Source of the DNA: Deltaproteobacteria bacterium
Lineage (GTDB): Bacteria; Desulfobacterota; Syntrophia; Syntrophales; UBA2210
Length of the DNA: 11,841 bases
NCBI GenBank assembly: GCA_016934695.1
Contig: JAFGSH010000233.1
Span: 1 to 11,841 of the forward strand
Direction: 5' to 3'
Each line of letters starts with the position of its first letter. Within the stretch, counting starts at the first letter, position 1. The notes beneath the pieces are model-generated. The model ran no database searches and was not told the DNA's origin. It saw nothing but the letters and a program-made list of their open reading frames with translations. The position numbers and the translations under genes were made by a program. Shown here piece after piece: positions 6,421-11,841 of this stretch.

Positions 6421-7515
6421 GTGGTAAGAGGTATCATGAAAAAGGTGCCTCGGGCGGTTGTGACGGCCGTCTGTCTGTTGGTTGTGTGCGGAGTCGCGGA
6501 ATTTTTCATGGGGGGCGTTGTCATGGGCAGAGCGGAGAAGATCGCGAAGGCCACCTTCGCCGGGGGATGTTTCTGGTGTATGGAATACCCTTTTGAGATG
6601 CTTGACGGCGTCATCGAGGTGACAGCGGGGTATGCGGGGGGTCTCGAAGAGGACGCAACCTACGAAAAAGTCTCCTCCGGACTCACCGGTCACTACGAAG
6701 CGATCCAAGTTACCTACGACCCTGCAAGGGCGATGTACCGGCAGATTCTCGACGTCTACTGGAGGAATATCGACCCGACGGATCCCGGAGGCTCCTTCGC
6801 CGACCGGGGGAGCCAGTACCGGTCCGTCATCTTCTACCACACTGATGAGCAGAAACGGTTAGCCGAGGCCTCAAGGGAGGAACTGATCGCCTCGGGGAGG
6901 TATGACCGCCCCATCGTCACCGAGATCCTCCCCTTCCCCGGGTTCTACCCGGCGGAGGAGTATCACCAGGATTACGCCCGGAAGAATCCTGCGCGGTACA
7001 AGGAGTACCGGGTGGCATCGGGGCGTGAGCGGTATCTGAACGAGGTGTGGCAAGACACACAGGAATCTCCCGCGTGCGCTTTCCGGAAACCTCCCGCCGA
7101 TGAGCTCTTCGAGAAGCTGTCCCCCCTCCAGTACGAGGTGACGCAGGAGGAAGGCACGGAGCGGCCCTACGACAATCCCTACTGGGACAACAAGCGTGAA
7201 GGGATCTACGTCGATGTGGTGTCGGGAGAGCCTCTCTTCAGCTCGCGCGACAAATACGATTCCCATTCCGGCTGGCCGAGCTTCACGAGGCCGATCAGCC
7301 CCGACGTCCTCGTGAAGAGAGAAGACCGGGAACTGTCCGAGGTGAGAACGGAGGTGCGGAGCCGACACGCCGATTCGCACCTCGGGCATGTCTTTGACGA
7401 CGGACCCGAACCGACCGGCCTGCGGTACTGTATCAATTCCGCCGCCCTCCGCTTTATACCCAGGGAAGAAATGGAAAAGGAAGGATACGGCAAGTATTTG
7501 GATTTGTTCGAATAG
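6421..7515 (+). CDS. msrAB: Exported peptide methionine sulfoxide reductase MsrA-MsrB fusion
   Basis: A 364-residue two-domain enzyme. Residues 1-36 form a signal peptide or membrane anchor (KK then a hydrophobic stretch at about 13-35), so the protein should act outside the cytoplasm. MsrA covers about 43-195: GGCFWCME with nucleophile C50, GYAGG at 69-73 and YHQDY later. MsrB covers about 225-355: [27 protein letters not shown] and the nucleophile in [11 protein letters not shown] (C337). The MsrB zinc-type CxxC pairs are absent, which is the common zinc-free form. MsrA reduces methionine-S-sulfoxide and MsrB the R form, so the fusion can repair both. It is the last gene of an operon with the YeeE/YedE pair, 13 bases after it. 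Its electron donor is not in the window; a thioredoxin-like or membrane thiol carrier would be needed. Confidence 0.94.
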   Translation: MVRGIMKKVPRAVVTAVCLLVVCGVAEFFMGGVVMGRAEKIAKATFAGGCFWCMEYPFEMLDGVIEVTAGYAGGLEEDATYEKVSSGLTGHYEAIQVTYDPARAMYRQILDVYWRNIDPTDPGGSFADRGSQYRSVIFYHTDEQKRLAEASREELIASGRYDRPIVTEILPFPGFYPAEEYHQDYARKNPARYKEYRVASGRERYLNEVWQDTQESPACAFRKPPADELFEKLSPLQYEVTQEEGTERPYDNPYWDNKREGIYVDVVSGEPLFSSRDKYDSHSGWPSFTRPISPDVLVKREDRELSEVRTEVRSRHADSHLGHVFDDGPEPTGLRYCINSAALRFIPREEMEKEGYGKYLDLFE

Positions 7516-7634
7516 CATCCATCTGTCGTCAGCAAACCCCAATCTTCCATTCTTTATCCTTGATTTTATCGGAAAGAAACAATAATCACTCCGGTGGGGC
7601 ATCGCTCCTAAATCACTTCAGGAGAGGAAGATTT
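7516..7634 (+). other. Intergenic region between msrAB and the SDR gene
   Basis: These 119 bases are more AT-rich than the flanking genes and probably hold the SDR promoter. TTGATT is followed by AATAAT near 7560-7587, but the spacing is only 15 bases, so this is weak. No T-tailed hairpin is visible after msrAB. The SDR ribosome binding site (AGGAGAGGAAG) closes the region. Confidence 0.35.
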
Positions 7635-8441
7635 ATGGAAATTGCGGGGAAAATTATCGTTGTGACCGGGGGCGCCAGCGGCATCGGCCGGGCTCTGTGC
7701 CAGCGGTTTGCCCGGGAAGGCGCCAAGGCGGTGGTTGTTGCCGATCTGAATGAAGAAGGCGCGAAGGCCGTTGCCCGGGAGATCAAGGGAATTGCTGTTC
7801 CCTGTGATGTCAGCAGAGAAGAAGATGTGGTGAGCCTGGTCGAATCCACGGAGGAGAAGGTCGGTCCGATCGATCTCTTCTGTTCAAACGCCGGGATCCT
7901 TGTTCAAGGAGGGGTTGAGGCCCCGAACGATGCCTGGCAGCGTATCTGGGAAATCAATGTCATGTCCCACGTCTATGTGGCACGGGCGATTATCCCCCGC
8001 ATGATCGAGCGGGGCGGCGGCGCACTGCTCATGACGGCCTCAGCGGCGGGTCTGCTCAGCCAGATCGGCTCGGCCCCCTATTCGGTCACCAAGCACGCGG
8101 CGGTCGGACTAGCGGAGAACATCGATATCACATACGGGGATCAGGGGATCAAGGTCTTTGCCCTCTGCCCCCAGGCCGTGCGCTCCGAAATGACCCGCGA
8201 TCACGAAGGGGGCGGCGTCGCCGGGGTCGACGGCCTCATGGAGCCGGAGCAACTCGCGGACGCGGTCATGGATGCATTCAAGACCGACTCCTTCCTGATT
8301 CTCCCCCACCCGGAGGTCGAGACCTACATGCAGAGGAAGACTTCCGATTACGACCGGTGGCTTAAGGGGATGCGGAGACTCCAGGCGCGGTTTGTCGCTG
8401 GAGTGGCGCTGAAGGAAAAACAGGACAAGGTAAAAAAATAA
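7635..8441 (+). CDS. Short-chain dehydrogenase/reductase (classical SDR)
   Basis: A 268-residue classical SDR. The Rossmann glycine motif TGGASGIG is at residues 11-18, D37 at the end of strand 2 favours NAD(H) over NADP(H), NAG is at 85-87, and the catalytic set is S136, Y149 and K153 (YSVTK). The C-terminal part after about residue 200 is less conserved and ends in a lysine-rich tail (KEKQDKVKK). The reading frame is open back to 7560, but ATG at 7635 is chosen because GGAGAGGAAG lies just before it and [13 protein letters not shown] is the standard SDR opening. The substrate cannot be predicted; SDRs of this type oxidise or reduce alcohols, hydroxyacyl compounds and sugars. It is on the same strand as msrAB but 119 bases away, so it may have its own promoter. 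Confidence 0.92.
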   Translation: MEIAGKIIVVTGGASGIGRALCQRFAREGAKAVVVADLNEEGAKAVAREIKGIAVPCDVSREEDVVSLVESTEEKVGPIDLFCSNAGILVQGGVEAPNDAWQRIWEINVMSHVYVARAIIPRMIERGGGALLMTASAAGLLSQIGSAPYSVTKHAAVGLAENIDITYGDQGIKVFALCPQAVRSEMTRDHEGGGVAGVDGLMEPEQLADAVMDAFKTDSFLILPHPEVETYMQRKTSDYDRWLKGMRRLQARFVAGVALKEKQDKVKK

Positions 8442-8456
8442 GATTTAACGTGCTAC

Positions 8457-8483
8457 AGGAGGCGAATCTCAGGAGAGGAATCT
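8457..8483 (+). repeat. Short tandem direct repeat with ribosome-binding-site-like core
   Basis: AGGAGGCGAATCT (8457-8469) and AGGAGAGGAATCT (8471-8483) match at 11 of 13 positions with a 14-base period. The same AGGAGAGGAA also precedes the SDR start at 7620-7629. No start codon follows at a useful distance, so these do not appear to drive translation of a small protein. Confidence 0.4.
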
Positions 8484-8496
8484 ACGGGGATTCGCT
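8461..8496 (+). other. Potential stem-loop between the SDR and DUF1846 genes
   Basis: GGCGAATCTC (8461-8470) can pair with GGGATTCGCT (8487-8496): ten pairs, two of them G-T wobbles, around a 16-base purine-rich loop. The core GCGAATC/GATTCGC is perfect. No T-run follows, so a classical terminator is unlikely. It could stabilise the SDR message or act in the DUF1846 leader. Confidence 0.35.
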
Positions 8497-8612
8497 CACA
8501 CCATCGGCACATCGTTGACATCTGTGGGACGATCCATCGTTCGCACACCTGTGTTCATTCGAAAAACAAACGCTGTTGGGGAACCCAATAGGAGCGGAGC
8601 AGGAGGGGGAAT

Positions 8613-10130
8613 ATGACGAGGAGCGTCGCCTTCGACAACGAGCAATATCTCAGAGAGCAGACGGCAGCTATTCTGGAGCGCGTCGATCGGTTTGATCATC
8701 GTTTGTATCTGGAATTCGGGGGAAAACTCTTTCACGACTACCACGCGGCGCGGGTCCTCCCCGGGTACGATCCGAATGTGAAGGTCAGGCTCCTGCGTGA
8801 ACTCCGCGACAAGGCGGCCATACTTCTCTGTATCTACGCCGGTGATATCGAGCGAAAGAAAATGCGGGCGGATTTCGGGATTACCTACGACTCGGACGCC
8901 CTGAAACTGATCGATCACCTGAAGGAGTGGGGGCTCGACGTCCTGGGTGTCGTCATCACCCGTTTCGAGGACCAGCCGTCGGCGATTCTCTTCAAGAACA
9001 AGCTGGAACGACGCGGGGTTCCGGTGTACACGCACCGGTTCACGCGGGGATATCCCACGGAGGTGGACACGATCGTCAGCGATGAGGGGTACGGCGCGAA
9101 TTCATACGTCGAGACGGACAAACCGCTTGTCATCGTGACCGGTCCCGGCCCCGGGAGCGGGAAGCTGGCGACCTGCCTGTCCCAGCTGTACCATGACTAC
9201 CGGCGGGGGATCAAGGCGGGGTACGCGAAGTTCGAGACCTTTCCGATATGGAATATCCCCCTGAAGCATCCGGTCAATATTGCCTACGAGGCGGCTGCTG
9301 CTGATCTCGGTGACATCAATCTGATCGATCCCTTCCATCTCGAGGCCTACGAGCGCAAAGCGGTGAATTATAACCGGGACGTGGAGGCCTTTCCCCTGCT
9401 CAGGAGGATCCTCGAAAAGATCACCGGGGCGGAATCGTTCTACCGGTCTCCCACGGACATGGGGGTCAACTGCTGCGGCCTGGCCATTGTGGATGACGAG
9501 GCCGCGCAGGAAGCGGCCAGACAAGAGGTAATCAGGCGCTACTTCCGCTACCGGTGCGAGTATGCCGTCGGTCTGGCCGACAAGGAAACCGTCCAGCGGG
9601 TTGAGCTCTTCGTCAAGGAATTTCAGCTCGAGCCGGAGAGCAGGAAGGTCGTGCAACCGGCCCGCGAAGCAGCCGCGCTGGCGCAGGAGCAGAACAAGGG
9701 GAACGAGGGGATCTACTGCGGGGCAGCCATGGAGCTGCAGGACGGGACTATCATCACCGGGAATAACTCCCCCCTCATGCACGCGGCATCCAGCCTCGTC
9801 ATACACGCGATCAAACACCTGGCCGGGGTCCCGAATAAGATCAAGCTCCTCCCCCCGAACATCACCAACTCGGTACGAACGCTCAAGACGGAAATCCTCG
9901 AGGAGACGGCGGTCAGCCTCGACCTGAACGAATCACTGATCGCCCTCGGTATCAGCGCGACGACCAACCCGGCGGCGCAGCTCGCCATCGAGAAACTCAA
10001 GGAACTCAGGGGTTGCGAGGTGCATATGACCCACATCCCCACACCGGGAGACGAGGCGGGTTTGCGGCGCCTGGGGGTCAATCTGACCTCCGACCCGGAC
10101 TTCGCCACCAAGAATCTCTTTATCGCCTGA
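8613..10130 (+). CDS. DUF1846 family protein of unknown function
   Basis: A 505-residue soluble protein that I recognise as a full-length DUF1846 member, a family near 500 residues with no settled function. Features visible: an N-terminal alpha/beta part with LCIYAGDIERKKMRADFGITYDSD; a glycine-rich loop GPGPGSGK at residues 177-184, followed by LATCLSQ; conserved NIPLKHPVN; a cysteine pair in MGVNCCGLAI; and a C-terminal domain with GNNSPLMHAASS and KIKLLPPNI. The loop resembles a P-loop but does not fit the Walker A rule exactly, having five residues between G177 and G183-K184 and Leu instead of Ser/Thr after the Lys. Nucleotide binding is therefore only an inference. AGGAGGGGG precedes the ATG. 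There are no membrane segments or signal peptide. The stop codon directly abuts that of the converging secernin-like gene. Confidence 0.85.
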   Translation: MTRSVAFDNEQYLREQTAAILERVDRFDHRLYLEFGGKLFHDYHAARVLPGYDPNVKVRLLRELRDKAAILLCIYAGDIERKKMRADFGITYDSDALKLIDHLKEWGLDVLGVVITRFEDQPSAILFKNKLERRGVPVYTHRFTRGYPTEVDTIVSDEGYGANSYVETDKPLVIVTGPGPGSGKLATCLSQLYHDYRRGIKAGYAKFETFPIWNIPLKHPVNIAYEAAAADLGDINLIDPFHLEAYERKAVNYNRDVEAFPLLRRILEKITGAESFYRSPTDMGVNCCGLAIVDDEAAQEAARQEVIRRYFRYRCEYAVGLADKETVQRVELFVKEFQLEPESRKVVQPAREAAALAQEQNKGNEGIYCGAAMELQDGTIITGNNSPLMHAASSLVIHAIKHLAGVPNKIKLLPPNITNSVRTLKTEILEETAVSLDLNESLIALGISATTNPAAQLAIEKLKELRGCEVHMTHIPTPGDEAGLRRLGVNLTSDPDFATKNLFIA

Positions 10131-11468
10131 TCAGGGGAGATCGGGCATACGCGCGGCCCGGTTGAAACCCTTCCATGCGATCTCGTAGAGAAGAGGGCGT
10201 CTGTGTCCACTCCGGACCCCCGCGACCCGCTCCAGCCACCGCTCCTCCGCCCCACCTGCTTCGGCAAAACACCGGGTGGACAGCTCGCTACGTTCTGAGA
10301 CCGCTCGCCCGGCGCACTCAAGTGCCTCGGCGATGAACCGTCCCTCGATAGAGTCCCGATCCTCCCGGTATGTTTCGAGACGGGCGGGGAAATCCAGCAG
10401 GACGGCCCGGTGGAGGCGTTCGTGCCGCCAGAACAGAGACGCGGCGTCGTATGTCCCTTTCGGCACGGGCCCCATATGGGGAAGACCGGCATCGAGCCAC
10501 ACCGGTTTGAAGATCCCCGTGCAGGGGGCCGCCGTCCCCGTCACGAAATGTGTGGGTCGGTCCGGGCATAGGTGCGATACCATCGAGCCCGTGGTCTGGC
10601 TCCCCCGGATAGGACCGAACCCCGCATGCATGCAGATCGTGGAGCCGGTGATTCCCCGCTCGGGGAGCCGTTCCCGGTCGCTCCGGAAGCCGTGATCCCG
10701 CACGATGGATGTAAAATCGGAAACCGTCAGTTCGCCCTCTCGGTCATTCAACAGCCCCATGGTCGCCGCTCTCCGTTCCGTGCAGCAACTGAACCGGGTG
10801 TAGAGAAGATCCGAATAACAGCGGGCGAAGTGGAAATCGGCTGAATTCCGGCACCATCCCTTTTGAACCGCATGATCGACGAGCCCCGGTGAGGCGCTGT
10901 CCCATTCGGTCCCGATGGTGAGACCGTTTGAGATCGCGTATACCCCTTCTACCCGCTTCGCGGCCCAGTGGCGTCCCGCCGTCTCCAGGACCCACGCCTC
11001 CCGCGGGTCGGCCATGAGGAAGCTGTTGTGATAGAAGAGTGTGTGCGCGAAGCCGCAGTTCCCCCCCTGTCCGTATTCGGCGATGAGGCAGGTAATGACA
11101 GCGACCGCCTCCGATGCGGTGGCGGCCCGCTCCAGGGCGAGGCGTAGGAGGTCCATCCCGGTCAGGGCCTTCCCCTTGTCATAGGGTTCCTTCGTGAAGA
11201 CCGCCTCGTTCCCGATCGTGAGACCGTGCTCGTTCGTGCCCATCTCCGCGCCCCAGATCCAGAATGGTTTGGCGAGGAGAACGGCGTGGGTGTGCCGTCC
11301 CTGCGGGATATCGATGTAGGTGCAGCTTACCCGGCTCCCCGGGGGATGATCTGCGGCGGGGAGAGCAACGACGTGGTGCGCCTCGTTTGGTTCACGGTCG
11401 GAGTTTTTGCCGAAAAGGGCCACGCCGTCTGCGGTGGCCCGGGGTGTCGCAACGATTGTATCGCACAT
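10131..11468 (-). CDS. Secernin-like peptidase of family C69 (N-terminal nucleophile hydrolase)
   Basis: A 445-residue protein that begins MCDTIVATPRATADG, followed by FGKNSDREPNE (19-29). This is the secernin/C69 dipeptidase pattern, in which removal of Met leaves C2 as the catalytic N-terminal nucleophile. Other typical segments are WIWGAEMGTNEHGLTIGNEA, GNCGFAHT and the ADPREAWVLETAGRHW strand pair. The frame continues 13 codons upstream to 11507, but ATG at 11468 must be the start: it places the Cys second, and GGAGG lies four bases before it. Family C69 includes dipeptidases, while bacterial secernins are mostly uncharacterised, so substrate and peptidase activity are inferred. No signal peptide is present; the enzyme should be cytoplasmic. 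It lies 63 bases after an unrecognised gene on the same strand and may share its transcript. Confidence 0.87.
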   Translation of the reverse strand: MCDTIVATPRATADGVALFGKNSDREPNEAHHVVALPAADHPPGSRVSCTYIDIPQGRHTHAVLLAKPFWIWGAEMGTNEHGLTIGNEAVFTKEPYDKGKALTGMDLLRLALERAATASEAVAVITCLIAEYGQGGNCGFAHTLFYHNSFLMADPREAWVLETAGRHWAAKRVEGVYAISNGLTIGTEWDSASPGLVDHAVQKGWCRNSADFHFARCYSDLLYTRFSCCTERRAATMGLLNDREGELTVSDFTSIVRDHGFRSDRERLPERGITGSTICMHAGFGPIRGSQTTGSMVSHLCPDRPTHFVTGTAAPCTGIFKPVWLDAGLPHMGPVPKGTYDAASLFWRHERLHRAVLLDFPARLETYREDRDSIEGRFIAEALECAGRAVSERSELSTRCFAEAGGAEERWLERVAGVRSGHRRPLLYEIAWKGFNRAARMPDLP

Positions 11469-11472
11469 ACGG

Positions 11473-11477
11473 CCTCC
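11473..11477 (-). promoter_or_regulatory. Ribosome binding site deciding the start of the secernin-like gene
   Basis: GGAGG on the minus strand lies four bases before ATG at 11468. It supports the start that gives the Met-Cys N-terminus required by the N-terminal nucleophile mechanism, against the upstream ATG at 11507. Confidence 0.65.
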
Positions 11478-11511
11478 GATATCGTAGCGGTTGTATTCTC
11501 TTGACAAACAT

Positions 11512-11531
11512 ACGGGGAAGGCACCCCCCGT
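11512..11531 (-). terminator. Weak hairpin after the partial right-edge gene
   Basis: ACGGGG and CCCCGT form a perfect 6-base stem around an 8-base loop, immediately after the stop codon of the right-edge gene. On the minus strand it is followed by ATGTTTG, which is not a real T-run. It may attenuate transcription into the secernin-like gene, but it is a poor terminator. Confidence 0.2.
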
Positions 11532-11841
11532 TCAGACATTCGTGGTGATAATCTCGCCGAGCGAACCGAGCACCGTCTCCGCCGCGACGGTCAGCTCCTC
11601 GTCGTGGCGGTGGTCGAGGGAAAAGACCCGGAAATGCATGACCCGCGCCGGGATAAAGCGGTAGATGTCATTGATCGGTTCGAGGGATATGGTCTCGGTT
11701 GAGGGATTGTAGATATTGATCTTCTTGTCCCCCTCCGCCATGGGATTGATCGGCCGCGGGTCCTGCGTCGCGAGGTCCACGCGGAAGGCCATCTCCCTGA
11801 GATCAGCCGGGAGGGTGTCGCGTATCTGCCGTTCGTACTCA
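11532..11841 (-). CDS. C-terminal fragment of an unrecognised protein, cut by the right edge
   Basis: A minus-strand frame enters from the right edge and ends at TGA (11534-11532), giving 102 visible residues. An ATG at 11792 lies inside it, but the frame is open upstream (EYERQIRDTLPADLRE) with no ribosome binding site before that ATG, so the real start is probably outside the window. The visible part is soluble and looks like a beta-rich end domain, with NIYNPSTETISLEP, a DIYRFIPARVMHFRVFSLD stretch and a final helix TVAAETVLGSLGEI. I do not recognise the family. It precedes the secernin-like gene by 63 bases on the same strand and may form an operon with it. Confidence 0.55.
   Translation of the reverse strand, partial: EYERQIRDTLPADLREMAFRVDLATQDPRPINPMAEGDKKINIYNPSTETISLEPINDIYRFIPARVMHFRVFSLDHRHDEELTVAAETVLGSLGEIITTNV

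Noticed and set aside
8515..8520. Perfect TTGACA as a -35 box for the DUF1846 gene
   Set aside because: No acceptable -10 lies 15-19 bases downstream; the sequence there is CGTTCG-like.
9102..9818. Minus-strand frame of 238 codons opposite DUF1846
   Set aside because: Shadow of the plus-strand gene: no ribosome binding site, no recognisable domain, and it conflicts with the strongly motif-supported DUF1846 frame.
1..11841. Mobile elements, CRISPR arrays, tRNA or rRNA genes
   Set aside because: No transposase or integrase motifs, no regularly spaced repeats, and no tRNA- or rRNA-like segments were seen; nearly all the DNA is taken by ordinary coding frames.

Overview
This is a gene-dense, GC-rich bacterial window with no RNA genes, CRISPR arrays or recognisable mobile elements. 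The gene content is that of an anaerobic or facultatively anaerobic metabolist: a tungsten-type aldehyde ferredoxin oxidoreductase (AOR), a YeeE/YedE sulfur-compound transporter pair and an exported methionine sulfoxide reductase. A Desulfobacterota/syntroph-like organism would fit, but that is a guess from gene content and not a phylogenetic result.

The left half (1-4918) is a block of four genes on the minus strand. In transcription order they are a cyclase-family metal hydrolase (4918-4157), an alpha/beta hydrolase (4134-3322), a UspA-type universal stress protein (3223-2789), and a very long frame that starts with GTG at 2654 and is still open at the left edge. That last frame is the main discovery. 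It encodes a complete AOR (about residues 1-560) that runs, without a stop or frame change, into an iron-containing alcohol dehydrogenase (about residue 570 onward). Both active-site signatures are intact. Such a protein could couple acid/aldehyde and aldehyde/alcohol conversion in one chain, as a tungsten counterpart of the AdhE layout (CoA-dependent aldehyde dehydrogenase fused to Fe-ADH).

A 349-base divergent intergenic region (4919-5267) carries a plausible promoter in each direction, a near-palindrome over the minus-strand promoter, and a long potential RNA hairpin (5161-5228) in the leader of the rightward genes. The rightward operon (5268-7515) holds two half-size YeeE/YedE membrane proteins followed by an exported MsrA-MsrB fusion, with gaps of 15 and 13 bases. 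This suggests sulfur-compound import or export linked to repair of oxidised methionine in the cell envelope. A short-chain dehydrogenase (7635-8441) and a DUF1846 protein (8613-10130) follow on the same strand, separated by a leader with a hairpin and a tandem repeat.

At the right end, a secernin-like C69 peptidase (11468-10131, minus strand) converges on the DUF1846 gene so tightly that the two stop codons abut as TGATCA. Upstream of it, in the same direction, is the C-terminal end of an unrecognised gene that enters from the right edge.
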